Positions 38,453 through 48,177 of a DNA stretch of 64,000 nt are shown here, in pieces. The position numbers were made by a program, and so were the translations under genes. Position 1 is the stretch's first letter. Each line of letters begins with the position of its first letter. The DNA comes from Salinarimonas sp. (GTDB taxonomy: Bacteria > Pseudomonadota > Alphaproteobacteria > Rhizobiales > Beijerinckiaceae), in NCBI RefSeq assembly GCF_040111675.1, contig NZ_CP157794.1, forward strand, positions 372,001 to 436,000. The letters run 5' to 3'. Under the pieces are notes generated by a model. It saw only the letters and a program-made list of their open reading frames with translations. It was not told where the DNA came from and did not search any database.

Positions 38453-38734
38453 ATGCGCCTCTACTACGTCTACATTCTCGCGAGCCGCCGCAACGGGACG
38501 CTCTACATCGGCGTCACGAACGACCTGGCGCGCCGCGCCGGGCAGCACAAGCGCGGCGACGTCCCGGGCTTCACCCGACGCTACGGCGTGGCGACGCTGG
38601 TCTACTACGAGACCTACGAGGATGTCGGCGAGGCGATCGCCCGGGAGAAGCAGCTCAAGGGCTGGATCCGGGCCTGGAAGCTGAAGCTGATCGAGGCCGG
38701 CAACCCCGACTGGGAGGAGCTCGTTCCGACCTGA
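38453..38734 (+). CDS. GIY-YIG nuclease family protein
   Basis: A 93-residue single-domain GIY-YIG protein of the UPF0213/YhbQ type. The YVYILAS and LYIGVTNDLARR strands give the two motif halves, Arg and Glu (EAIAREKQLKGW) complete the nuclease site. The gene is set exactly between two copies of the long palindromic repeat A, 48 nt from the first and 12 nt from the second. Members of this family are often near repeats in Rhizobiales from memory. Its natural substrate is not established. Confidence 0.85.
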   Translation: MRLYYVYILASRRNGTLYIGVTNDLARRAGQHKRGDVPGFTRRYGVATLVYYETYEDVGEAIAREKQLKGWIRAWKLKLIEAGNPDWEELVPT

Positions 38735-38746
38735 CCCGCGCCACCC

Positions 38747-38933
38747 CTGTCATCCCCGGCCGTAGCGCCGAAGGCGCGCAGGGGAAGGGGACCCAGCGCA
38801 GAAAGTGCGCCGAAGGCGCTCTATTGCCGCCGGCCGGGCGGCTGGTCGCCGCCAGAAGCCGCCGCTGCGCGGCGAAGAGTCGTGCTGGGTCCCCTTCTCC
38901 TGCGCCGCTTCGCGGCTCCGGCCGGGGATGACA
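38747..38933. repeat. Long palindromic repeat A, copy 2
   Basis: About 187 bp with outer arms TGTCATCCCCGGCCG and CGGCCGGGGATGACA and the inner pair AGGGGAAGGGGACCCAGC and GCTGGGTCCCCTTCTCCT. The centre again carries a GGGCGGCTGGTCGCCGCC segment. It starts 12 nt after the GIY-YIG stop. Confidence 0.9.
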
Positions 38934-38968
38934 CGGGGAGCGGCGCGTTGTCGTCTCCTTTTCCGAGC

Positions 38969-39079
38969 GTGCCGTCGTGCTCGGTCCGGTCAAGGGCTTC
39001 GCCCTCCTCCGCTACGCTTCGGCCGCTGCGCGGTGACCTCCCCTGCGCGCGCCGGCGGAGGGCAGGCACGACGGCTCCG
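38969..39079. repeat. Dispersed repeat B, copy 2
   Basis: About 111 bp with outer arms GTGCCGTCGTGC and GCACGACGGC and the internal hairpin AAGGGCTTCGCCCT. It is closely similar to 12307-12413 next to the IS110-family element. It directly follows repeat A copy 2; from here to the next stop at 39180 I see no gene. Confidence 0.85.
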
Positions 39080-39179
39080 CGGGAACACGACCGCGCCCGA
39101 CTCTACACGGGAACGATGCAGGAGCGACGGCTCCCGTGGGACATCATCCTTCCCCCGGTGGGGACGCAGCGCTCCGGCT

Positions 39180-39938
39180 CTAGGCCGCCGCGCGCATGAA
39201 CGCCTCGTCCGCCTGGTCCACCTCGATCACCCGTCCCGCCTGCGCGAGCAGCGCATAGGAAGGCCCCATCTCGGCCTTGCTGCGCACGACGGCGACGAGG
39301 CCCGGCGGATCGGTGCGGGCCGCGAGGTCGTGGAAGGCGGTGCTCGCCTTGAAGACCGAGACGGGATAGTTCGGCACCGCATGGAAAACCGCGACGCGGC
39401 CGTTCAGCCGCGCGATCGCGGTCAGATCCCATTCGGTCGCCGAGGCGCCTTGGAGCTTGCCGCGATATTCCACCGCCTTGGGGAACACGCGCTCGAGCCG
39501 CTCTTGCAGCACCTCCTCGATGGCGATCTCCGCCGCCTGCGATGCGTTCGTGACGATGCGCTCGGCGATCGCCTTCGAGGCGGCGCTCACGTCGAAGATG
39601 GCCCGCTCGACCTGATCCACCGGCACGTCGACGAACACCTCGCGGGGGCCGACCTCGACGTCGTGCTCGTCGGCGATCGCGCGCGCCGTCTTCGCGAACG
39701 ACCGCCCCGCTCCGAAGCTCTCGATCTCGCGATAGGCGAAGCCGGAATCGCTCACCCGAATGCCCGCCGGAGCATAGGTCAGCCGCACGGCGACGAAGGC
39801 GCCGCTGGGATAGACCATCGGCAGGCTGATGAAGCTCGCGTCCCCGTAATCCTTGACGGTCACGAGTCCGGGCGCGATTGCGGCGGTTAGTGTGGAGAGC
39901 GACAAGGGCTTCCGCTCACTAGAGCAGATTCTCACCAC
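39180..39938 (-). pseudogene. DUF1828-like hypothetical protein, 5' end lost to IS630
   Basis: The frame encodes about 250 residues. The native part starts at ERKPLSLSTL; the first residues MVRICS come from the end of IS630 copy 2. The N-terminal domain has FISLPMVYPSGAFVAVRL and AGIRVSDSGFAYREIESFG, which resembles DUF1828-type domains (strand, then a conserved D-x-G). If the element is removed, the frame runs upstream without an ATG or GTG before a stop, so the native start is not visible and may have been deleted. An internal GTG at VTVKDYGD could still start a shorter protein. Confidence 0.6.
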
Positions 39939-40977
39939 TCGGGTTCATATCCTGCTGCGGTGAAGAAGTTCGCGCATTCCTCTGGCGGGAAGGCTTCGAT
40001 GGCGTCGGCGACGGCGCTCCAGAGGGCGTCGCGCGTCCGGGCGGCGACCTTCCTGAGCAGGGCCTTCAGCTTGGCGAAGGCGTTCTCGATGGGGTTGAAG
40101 TCCGGGCTGTAGGGCGGCAGGAAGCGCAGCTCGGCTCCGGCCGCCTCGATGGCCTCGCGCACGGCGGGGGTCTTGTGGCTGGCGAGGTTGTCCATGATCA
40201 CCACGTCGCCGGGGCTCAGCGTCGGAACCAGGACCTGCTGGACGTAGGCGAGGAAGCTCGCCGCGTTGATCGCGCCGTCGATCAGCATCGGCGCGTCGAT
40301 CCCGCCGATCCTGAGCCCGGCCACGAAGGTCGTGGTGCGCCAATGGCCGTGAGGGATGCCGGCGCGCAGGCGCTCGCCTTCGGGGGCGCGGCCCCGCAAC
40401 CGCGCCATCTTGGTGTTGAGCCAGGTCTCGTCGATGAAGATCAGCCGCTGCGGGTCGAGCTCGGGCTGCTCCTCGAACCAGGCCTCGCGGGCCGCGGCGA
40501 CGTCGGCGCGGTCCTGCTCGCTGGCGTGGCCGGACTTTTTTTGAACGTCAGGCCGTGGCGGCCGAAGAAGCGGTGCACCGTCGAGGGCGCGAAGCGCTCG
40601 CCGTGCTCGCGCTCGAGCCGCTCGGCGATCTCGACGAGGGTGAGATCCGGCGCCTCCTCCACCATCGCGAGGATGACCGGGCCGAGCGCCTCGATCCGCC
40701 CGGACCGCGTGTCGCCGCCTTGCGCCCGCGGCGCGACCGAGCCCGTCTCGCGCCGAAGGTTGAACCACTTCACCGCCGCGGACGGCGCGATCCCGAAGCG
40801 GTCCGCCGCGGCCCGGCGGCTCATGCCGGCATCGACCGCAGCGAGGACGCGCTGCCTCAGATCCATCGAGAGGGGCTTCGTCATGGCGGCTGGCCTCCTC
40901 CGCCAGCCTCTACCGTGAATCACGAACTGGCCTCGAAGGGAATCCCCCGCGCGATTCCATCAGGAAGCGATCTGCTC
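39922..40977 (-). mobile_element. IS630-family insertion sequence, copy 2 (1056 bp)
   Basis: By eye this is identical to copy 1 over its whole length, in the same orientation and exactly 22,500 bp away. TA dinucleotides flank it (39920-39921, 40978-40979) and the restored site is CTAG, as for copy 1. It separates the DUF1828-like gene from the AT-rich CoiA-like gene. Confidence 0.93.
39932..40884 (-). CDS. IS630 transposase, two frames joined by programmed -1 frameshift (copy 2)
   Basis: Same design as copy 1: an HTH frame from 40884 to 40441 and a DDE frame to 39932, joined at the A-AAA-AAG run (40542-40535 on the minus strand). No difference from copy 1 was seen, so both copies are likely recent and functional. 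Confidence 0.9.
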
Positions 40978-41081
40978 TAGGTGTGCGCACTCAAAAATCT
41001 CCCTTGCGAACGCCGACGGCGAGCTGGATCCGCTCGCCCATATTGTACTATTCTATCCGAATCAGGCTGGAGATTGCCAGA

Positions 41082-42395
41082 ATGGACCGCAGAATAAAGC
41101 GCGTCTACGAAACCAGACTAGGGCAAATTCGTGACGCAGATGCTATTCTCGATGCGTACGCGAGTCTAGCGCCGCTTCGCGAGCAAATTCTCTCTAGCAG
41201 AACCTCCCACCAGGCAGCTTTTCGCTGTGCGATTTGCGCAGGCGAGCTGCTTTGCGCATATAGGCGACGTTCAGATAATTCTGATTATTTTGTATACGAA
41301 ACTATAGACGACGTAGATATGAAATCGGTATTCTTCAAGCATAAAGATGCGAATGAAAACTGCCCTTGGTACACTGGAGACAGACACTTTGAACGAAAAG
41401 ACAAGTACCAAGGCCGCCAAGAAAGCGAGACCCACCGAGAGCTTGAGGCTCGCCTATTGAACATATTGCTCAGGGATGGTTCGTTCTCGGATGTACGGCT
41501 TGAGCAGACAGTTGTAGACAAAACAACAAATCTTCGTCGGCGTCCTGATATCTCGGCGCAGATGGGCTCGCAGCTCCTGCACTTTGAGTGTCAGGTTAGC
41601 TCTCCTTTGCATAGGGATCACTACTTCAGAAGACGATTCTCCGAAATAACGAATGCGAAGGTGATTTGGGTTTTTGACACAATTGACCGGATCTTCGAAA
41701 GCCGAAAGTTTCTTGAGATCATTCACTGCAATCAGTGGAATGGTTTTGCCCTTGACGAAGGCGCATTTCAAGAGTCTCTTAATCATGGCCATCTCCACCT
41801 AAAAGTATTTTGGTTCGAACCCGACATCAGCGGTGAAATGAATATACTCAAGACCGCTTGCGTCGCATTCTCATCGTTGAAAGCTCATCCATTCAGCCAG
41901 TCGTATTTTTTGACGGATCCAGTCGAAATGCAATCTCTGCAATTGCATGGAAAATTCAAGGAGAACGTTGATACTCTAAGGATGTATTTTCAAGGCAACG
42001 TTGGTTACATCGAGTATGAGAATGCGCTTGATCACCTCCTTGAGCAGTTTGGGCTTCGAGGCATAAGACACAGATCGATCGAACATATTCTCCGAATCGG
42101 CTTCTCTCTTGAACAGAACCAACTACGACCTGCCTTAGGATATACAAATAACGGTAACGACGTGTTTTGGGTAATCGACAATTTAAATAAGAAGGAACTG
42201 ATATGGTCCGAGATCGTTCTGGCCTTGTTTCGATCTAATGGATTTTCGAAGAGCGATTTGAGAAAATTGAAGGGCGAGAAGCGCGGTCTCGAACTGGCAA
42301 TTGATGTCGCTAAAGACTTTTCGGCAATCAGTCGGGCCCTGAATCCACTGTTGCGAGTTGTTTTCCCCGGTTCATCTTTGTACCTGCCGGATTGA
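41082..42395 (+). CDS. CoiA-like PD-(D/E)xK nuclease-fold protein, AT-rich
   Basis: A 437-residue protein. Residues ~35-50 hold a CAICAGELLCAY zinc-type pair, followed near residue 110 by ETHRELEARLLNILL and RRPDISAQMGSQLLHFECQ, the Asp and Glu-x-Gln form of a PD-(D/E)xK nuclease as in the competence protein CoiA and DUF6035-like proteins. The C-terminal ~230 residues are unrecognised. A + T content is far above the neighbours, pointing to recent transfer. The ATG at 41082 is chosen because homologous-looking sequence begins there; an earlier in-frame ATG-like start at 40983 lies at the IS630 edge. Its 3' end overlaps the convergent regulator by 24 nt. Confidence 0.7.
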   Translation: MDRRIKRVYETRLGQIRDADAILDAYASLAPLREQILSSRTSHQAAFRCAICAGELLCAYRRRSDNSDYFVYETIDDVDMKSVFFKHKDANENCPWYTGDRHFERKDKYQGRQESETHRELEARLLNILLRDGSFSDVRLEQTVVDKTTNLRRRPDISAQMGSQLLHFECQVSSPLHRDHYFRRRFSEITNAKVIWVFDTIDRIFESRKFLEIIHCNQWNGFALDEGAFQESLNHGHLHLKVFWFEPDISGEMNILKTACVAFSSLKAHPFSQSYFLTDPVEMQSLQLHGKFKENVDTLRMYFQGNVGYIEYENALDHLLEQFGLRGIRHRSIEHILRIGFSLEQNQLRPALGYTNNGNDVFWVIDNLNKKELIWSEIVLALFRSNGFSKSDLRKLKGEKRGLELAIDVAKDFSAISRALNPLLRVVFPGSSLYLPD

Positions 42396-42689
42396 AAGTA
42401 CCCTCTGCGGCGCTCCTGAAAGACGCAATCCCTCACCCTCGGCCCCATCCGCCCCCAAGAACTTCACCCCCGCCCGCTCGAACGCCCCCCGCAGCTTTTC
42501 CACCGTACTCGCATGCCCGGCCAGCGGCCCCGGCCGCCCCTCCAGCCGACGGATCGTCGCCAGCGAGACCCCCGACTCGCGGCAGAGGTCCGTCTGCTCC
42601 CAGCGCAGCAGCGCTCGGGCGGCCCGCACCTGCTCGCTGCTGATCGACGACTTCGGCACGCGAAACTCGCAAAAAGTGAGATATAGCAT
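42372..42689 (-). CDS. XRE-family helix-turn-helix regulator
   Basis: A ~105-residue regulator with one Cro/C1-type HTH: EQVRAARALLRWEQTDLCRE followed by GVSLATIRRLEG, then a segment KLRGAFERAGVKFL typical of short XRE proteins. Start is either the ATG at 42689 or the GTG giving MPKSSISS at about 42659. It is divergent from the next hypothetical gene; an inverted repeat GGACTG...CAGTCC (42698-42723) in the gap is a likely operator. Confidence 0.8.
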   Translation of the reverse strand: MLYLTFCEFRVPKSSISSEQVRAARALLRWEQTDLCRESGVSLATIRRLEGRPGPLAGHASTVEKLRGAFERAGVKFLGADGAEGEGLRLSGAPQRVLSIRQVQR

Positions 42690-42697
42690 CTTGCATT

Positions 42698-42723
42698 GGA
42701 CTGCGATCTCGACTATACAGTCC
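42698..42723. promoter_or_regulatory. Inverted repeat between XRE regulator and divergent gene
   Basis: Perfect 6-bp arms GGACTG and CAGTCC are separated by 14 nt; inside lies a second small repeat GACTATACAGTC. The position, 9 nt upstream of the regulator ATG and 33 nt upstream of the divergent start, suits an autoregulatory operator. No protection or expression evidence is available. Confidence 0.4.
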
Positions 42724-42756
42724 CCTAGACCCACAACGCAACGAAAGTCCCACCCC

Positions 42757-43188
42757 ATGCCGGACGACGCTTCCGCGTGTCCGCTCGCGCGTCTGTGCGC
42801 CGAGGCGGAGCGGCTTCTCGTACGCCGGTCGGCGGCGGAGCGGGTGGTGGAGGAGGCGCGGTATCCGGAGGAGCGGGAGCATGCGGCGCGGGTGGTGCGG
42901 GAGGCGGATCTCTCGCTCGCGCACATCGCCGCCCGGGCGAGCGACCTCAGGCCCGAGAGCCGCCGCGGCGCGCTCTTCACGCTGGCCCTCGCCGCCGCGG
43001 ACGCCGAGACGCTCGCAGGGACGAGCGCCGGGAAGACCGTCGGGGAGGACACCGACGCCGCCGCCCGGCTGCGTCGCCGGCTCTACGCGCTCCGCGCCTT
43101 CCTCGAGACCGACGAGCCCCTCCCCGGCCCGGTGTCGAGCCGCTGGATGCAGGTCGACGGCGATCCGTTGGGCTGGCTCGCGGAGTGA
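42757..43188 (+). CDS. Hypothetical helical protein
   Basis: A 143-residue, mainly helical protein starting MPDDASACPLARLCAEAERLL. Its composition (Ala, Arg, Glu, Leu) matches the host. I recognise no domain. It is divergent from the XRE regulator and may be under its control. Confidence 0.6.
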   Translation: MPDDASACPLARLCAEAERLLVRRSAAERVVEEARYPEEREHAARVVREADLSLAHIAARASDLRPESRRGALFTLALAAADAETLAGTSAGKTVGEDTDAAARLRRRLYALRAFLETDEPLPGPVSSRWMQVDGDPLGWLAE

Positions 43189-43200
43189 GGCACCCCACCC

Positions 43201-43220
43201 CTGTCATTCACGGCCGGGGC
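43201..43220. repeat. Single arm of repeat A
   Basis: CTGTCATTCACGGCCGGGGC is a degenerate copy of the opening arm of the long palindrome A (CTGTCATCCCCGGCCGGAGC). The complementary arm is not present nearby, so this is probably a decayed remnant. Confidence 0.5.
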
Positions 43221-43305
43221 GTCGGGCGCGCGGGGGCGACACCCGGAACCCGGCTCCGCCCGTCCTCGTTCGGCTTGCACACGTCACGAGACGAGGAGCG
43301 AGATC

Positions 43306-43506
43306 ATGAACTGGGAGCAGGTGCGCGGGAACTGGAATCAGTTCAAGGGCAATGCCAAGCAGCAATGGGGCAAGCTCACCGACGACGACCTGACGCGGGT
43401 CGAGGGCCATCGCGACGAGCTCGTCGGGCGCATCCAGGAGCGCTACGGCATCCAGAAGGAGGAGGCCGAACGCCAGGTCTCCGACTGGGAGCGCGGGCTC
43501 TCCTGA
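43306..43506 (+). CDS. CsbD-family stress protein
   Basis: A 66-residue CsbD-like protein: MNWEQVRGNWNQFKG, KQQWGKLTDDDLTRVEG and a C-terminal RYG(I)QKEEAERQVSDW. These small hydrophilic proteins are induced by general stress in several bacteria; the mechanism is unknown. It stands alone with a GAGGAGCGAG ribosome binding region. Confidence 0.92.
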   Translation: MNWEQVRGNWNQFKGNAKQQWGKLTDDDLTRVEGHRDELVGRIQERYGIQKEEAERQVSDWERGLS

Positions 43507-43534
43507 AGGCCCGGGCGCGGCCGTGGGGCGGGCG

Positions 43535-44467
<933 letters not shown>

Positions 44468-44612
44468 AAGCGGCGTGCCTCGGCTCGTGCGAGCTCGTGT
44501 TCTTCTCGCCGCATCGTCGCAGCCGCGCCGGAGGCTGTCCATCCCCCGCGGGTTTGTCCGCATGCGGCCGGCGTCGCGCCGTGAGCGCGCGCCGACGCCG
44601 CGGGCCGTGTCC

Positions 44613-44837
44613 TCAGGCCGTGTAGGACCGACCGAAGCGGTCGAGATCCTCGTGCCGTGGCGTCGCCTGCTGGGCGGCCTTGCGCTCGCAGACCTTGCGG
44701 GCGTTCAGCACGCCGGCGAGCGCCGGCAGCGCGACCGGCTTGAACGTGGTTGGCGCGCCTCCGGCGGTGGAGGCGGTCTGACGAGGCTGAGGGTCGGCGT
44801 TGTCCGGCATGTCGGGTCCATCGTTTGCGCGGCTCAC
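44613..44837 (-). CDS. Small hypothetical protein
   Basis: A short frame of 74 codons (GTG start) or 65 codons from an internal ATG giving MPDNADPQPRQ. The Ala/Pro-rich N-terminus leads to FKPVALPALAGVLNARKVCE and a basic tail. It has host-like codon use but no recognised domain and no clear Shine-Dalgarno sequence, so its reality is uncertain. Confidence 0.35.
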   Translation of the reverse strand: MSRANDGPDMPDNADPQPRQTASTAGGAPTTFKPVALPALAGVLNARKVCERKAAQQATPRHEDLDRFGRSYTA

Positions 44838-44993
44838 AGGGTCGGCCGCGGGTCGACGCGTAGGTCGCGAACGGTCCCAGCTTGCGGCGGGATTGTGGCG
44901 GCCGGTGGGCCGGCACCGCAGGCGCCTGCAATCGGGGTGAACGTGTCTTTCCGGACACGGGTTCCGCGCGAAAGGAGCGTGAAATCGGCGTGA
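44838..44993. other. Intergenic region without recognised feature
   Basis: No gene, repeat copy or clear regulatory site is seen between the small hypothetical gene and the DUF6498 gene. It contains a short hairpin GTGTCTTTCCGGACAC (44943-44958). Confidence 0.4.
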
Positions 44994-45635
44994 TCAGGCC
45001 GAGCGCGGCGCGGGCCTTCGAGCCTCCCTGGGAGCCCCCATGCGCCGATGCTCGGCGAGGTGGGCGGCCAGATCGACGGCGATCTTGAGCGCGACGAGCA
45101 GCGCGAGCGCGACGATCGGCGCGCCGGAGGCCTCCACGGCGAAGCCGCCGAAGATGATGGTGACGTGCAGGACCACGACGCGTCCGTAGGGCGCCTTCAT
45201 CAGCGCGCCGGGCGTCACCCGGTCCATCTCGCCGCCGAGGACGAAATTCGCGAGGAACGAGACGCCGTGGCTCGCCGCCAGGGCGGCGAGGGGGAGCGCC
45301 AGCGCGGGGTTCGCGAGCAGCCCCAGCGCCACGACGGGCGAGGCCCCCGCCGGCCCGAACAGGGTGACGACGAAGACGCCGTGGACCAGGGTGAAGAGGC
45401 CGTAATGCACGGCGAAGAAGGCGGCGAGGCCCGCCGCGCCGAGATCGCCGCGGGCGGAGAGGGTGAGGAGCCGCGCCACGTTGACGAGGCCGATGATCAC
45501 GTTCTCGGCCCAGAACAGCAGGAGCACGTCGTAGACGCGCCACCCGCCGGCGAGAACGCCGGCGAGCGGGATCAGGTTGGCGGCGACGAGCGCCGTCGCG
45601 GAGACGAGGAGGGGGCGGCGCGGGGAGCGAATCAT
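44994..45635 (-). CDS. DUF6498-type integral membrane protein
   Basis: A ~213-residue protein with five to six membrane helices. The first loop has WRVYDVLLLFWAENVIIG, the mark of DUF6498 proteins. No catalytic function is known. The ATG at 45635 is used; an in-frame start twelve codons upstream (45671) is possible. Confidence 0.75.
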   Translation of the reverse strand: MIRSPRRPLLVSATALVAANLIPLAGVLAGGWRVYDVLLLFWAENVIIGLVNVARLLTLSARGDLGAAGLAAFFAVHYGLFTLVHGVFVVTLFGPAGASPVVALGLLANPALALPLAALAASHGVSFLANFVLGGEMDRVTPGALMKAPYGRVVVLHVTIIFGGFAVEASGAPIVALALLVALKIAVDLAAHLAEHRRMGAPREARRPAPRSA

Positions 45636-45777
45636 GGGCGGCCGGAACGCGTCTGCGACGGGACGCCGCATTGGAGCCGCAATTCGTCCCCGTGTCGACC
45701 GCGCCCGCGCGGTTTTCCGAGAAGATCGTCCGAGATCGTCGGAAGAAGGGCGCCCCGGGGGCGCCCCGCTCCCCCGC

Positions 45778-47097
45778 TCAACCCTCCGCCAGGTAACGCT
45801 TCGCCAGGATCTTGCCTTCCTCGACCGCGGGCTGGTCGAAGGGGTTCACGCCGAGCGCGTAGCCGGTGAGGATCGTCTCCAGCATGAAGTGCATGAGGAG
45901 GTGGCCCATGGCGCGCTCGTCCAGCCGGTCGACGTGGATGGTGCGCACGGGGCGGTGGTTCTTGGCCAGCGTGTCGGCCGTGGCGCGCCCCTGCGCGGCG
46001 ACGAGATCGCCGATCGTCTTGCCGGCGAAGCCCTCCTGGCCGGCGCGCTTCGCGAGCTCGGCGTCCATGTGCGGACCGAGACCGGCGCAGCCGGTGGTGA
46101 TCACGGTGAACACCTTGTCGTTCGGCCCGCCGAGATAGAGCTGCAGCTGGGAGTGCTGGTCCACGGGCCCGATGGCGGCGACGGGCTGGGAGCCCTTGCC
46201 GTCCTTGCCGAGGCTCTCGGCCCAGAGCTGCACCCACCAGCGGGTGAAGCGCTCCAGCCGATCGGCATAGGCCATCATCACGCTGATCGGCTTGCCCTCG
46301 AGCGCGGAGGCGATGGCGAGCGCCGCGCCTTCCGCGGCCGGGATCTCGGAGGCCTGCTTCGCGTCCAGGATCGGCGCGACGGCGTCCTGCGCGCCGGCGC
46401 GGATCGCGTCGACGTCGAGCCCCATCACCGCGGCCGGCAGGAGGCCGACATTGGTCATGACCGAGTAGCGCCCGCCGATGCCGGTGTGGTGGTCGAGGAA
46501 CGGCACGCCCTCGGGCTCCAGCAGGTCCCTGAGCGCGTTCGTGCCGGCGCCGCCGGCGCCGCGGGGCTCGGAGAGGCCCGTCATCCGCGCGCCGGCGCTC
46601 ACGCCCGCGCGGCCGAGCGCCGAGAGCACGGCGATCGTCTGCATCAGGGTCTCGCCGGTGCCGCCGGATTTCGAGATCGCGACGAAATGCGTCGTCTCGA
46701 GCGGGAGCTTCTCGATCAGAAGATCGAAGGTGAGCGGGTCGAGATTGTCGAGGAAATGGACCCGCGGCCCCTCGGCCAGGCGGCCCAGCCCCGGCACCGC
46801 GTAGTCCTTCAGCTGGGCGAGCGTCTGCCCGCCGAGGCTCGAGCCGCCGGTGCCGAGGAAGACGACGTCGGTCGTCCCGCCGCCGCGGATGCGCTCGGCC
46901 GCCTCGTGGATCGCGGCGAGGTCGCTCGTGTCGGCGGGGACCGCGAGAAGCGGCAGCTTGCCGGCCTGCGCCTCCTGGCGCAGGCGCTCCATTCCGGTCT
47001 GCGAGAGCGTCTGCGCCGCCTCGATCGCCGTCTCCGGAATGCCGGCGCCGCCGATCTGCCGGCCGAGCGCGAGGTCGATCGCGTGCTTGAAAGCCAT
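45778..47097 (-). CDS. pgi: Glucose-6-phosphate isomerase
   Basis: A 439-residue phosphoglucose isomerase interconverting glucose-6-P and fructose-6-P. It belongs to the shorter group (the E. coli enzyme has 549 residues). Visible are VVFLGTGGSSLGGQTL for phosphate binding, FVAISKSGGTGETL, and GGRYSVMTNVGLLPA. It ends near the DUF6498 gene and follows ubiA with a 129-nt gap on the same strand. Confidence 0.93.
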   Translation of the reverse strand: MAFKHAIDLALGRQIGGAGIPETAIEAAQTLSQTGMERLRQEAQAGKLPLLAVPADTSDLAAIHEAAERIRGGGTTDVVFLGTGGSSLGGQTLAQLKDYAVPGLGRLAEGPRVHFLDNLDPLTFDLLIEKLPLETTHFVAISKSGGTGETLMQTIAVLSALGRAGVSAGARMTGLSEPRGAGGAGTNALRDLLEPEGVPFLDHHTGIGGRYSVMTNVGLLPAAVMGLDVDAIRAGAQDAVAPILDAKQASEIPAAEGAALAIASALEGKPISVMMAYADRLERFTRWWVQLWAESLGKDGKGSQPVAAIGPVDQHSQLQLYLGGPNDKVFTVITTGCAGLGPHMDAELAKRAGQEGFAGKTIGDLVAAQGRATADTLAKNHRPVRTIHVDRLDERAMGHLLMHFMLETILTGYALGVNPFDQPAVEEGKILAKRYLAEG

Positions 47098-47226
47098 CCC
47101 TGTCTCCCTGTTCGGTTTGCGCCGACGATAATCCCAGCGCGGGTCGCGGGCCAGCCCGCCGCGCGCATGCCTCGAGGGGTCAACGCGCGAGCGGCGCGGA
47201 CGATGCAGGCGCTCGCCCCCGTGCCC

Positions 47227-48171
47227 TCACGCCAGCGCCTGCAGGCACAGGCCGAGGAACAGGATCAGCCCGGCGTCGCGGTTGGCGCGGAAGAGCGTGA
47301 GCGCGCGCGCGCCGTCCTCGGGGTCGAGGGTCGCGACCTGCCAGGCGAGATGGGCGGCGAAGGCGAGGAGGCCGAGCCAGGCGATCGGGCCGGCGTCGAT
47401 GGCGGCCAGCGCGCCGGCGAGGAGGGCGACGCTCAGCGCGTAGCAGGCGCCCACCGCCGGGCGCACGTGTTCCCCGAACAGCCGCGCCGCCGACTTGATG
47501 CCGGCGATCTCGTCGTCCTCGATGTCCTGGAGCGCGTAGATCGTGTCGTAGCCCACCACCCAGGCGATGGCGGCGGCGTAGAGCAGGAGCGGGGCGGGCG
47601 CCAGCGACCCGAAGGCGGCGGCCCAGCCCATCAGCGCCCCCCAGGAGAAGGCGAGGCCCAGCACCAGCTGCGGCAGCCAGATCACCCGCTTCATGAACGG
47701 GTAGGTGAGCACGATCGCCACCGAGGCGAAGCCGGTGGCGATGGCGAAGAGGTCGAACTGGAGGAGCACCGCGAGACCGACCGCGCACTGGGCCAGCACG
47801 AAGGCCCATGCGCCCTTCAGCGAGACGCGGCCCGAGGGCAGCGGGCGGTCGCGCGTGCGCGCGACGCGGGCGTCGAGCTCGCGGTCGACGATGTCGTTGT
47901 AGGTCGAGCCCGCCCCGCGCATCGCCACCGCGCCGACGAGGAAGAGCGCGAGATGCCAGAGGTTCGGGAAGGGCGCGTCGGCGGCGAGCGCGGCGAGCGC
48001 CGCCGACCACCAGCAGGGGATCAGCAGCAGCCACCAGCCGATCGGCCGCTCGATTCGGGCGAGGCGCAGGTAGGGGCGCGCCGAGACCGGCGTGAACCGA
48101 TCGGCCCAATGCCCCCGGACCGCGTCTGGCACGGGCCGGTCGGCGCCGCGGAAGAACCCTGAGCGACGCAC
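47227..48171 (-). CDS. ubiA: 4-hydroxybenzoate polyprenyltransferase
   Basis: A 314-residue membrane prenyltransferase for ubiquinone synthesis. The two Asp-rich motifs are NDIVDRELD near residue 95 and DIEDDEIAG near 220, which bind prenyl diphosphate through magnesium. About eight membrane helices are predicted by eye. Start is GTG at 48171; an internal GTG giving MPDAVRGHW is an alternative. Confidence 0.95.
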   Translation of the reverse strand: MRRSGFFRGADRPVPDAVRGHWADRFTPVSARPYLRLARIERPIGWWLLLIPCWWSAALAALAADAPFPNLWHLALFLVGAVAMRGAGSTYNDIVDRELDARVARTRDRPLPSGRVSLKGAWAFVLAQCAVGLAVLLQFDLFAIATGFASVAIVLTYPFMKRVIWLPQLVLGLAFSWGALMGWAAAFGSLAPAPLLLYAAAIAWVVGYDTIYALQDIEDDEIAGIKSAARLFGEHVRPAVGACYALSVALLAGALAAIDAGPIAWLGLLAFAAHLAWQVATLDPEDGARALTLFRANRDAGLILFLGLCLQALA

Positions 48172-48177
48172 GGCGCG

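Noticed and set aside
38213..39079. Open frames running through repeats A and B
   Set aside because: They reflect the GC-rich palindromes and change between copies; none has a start signal or domain.
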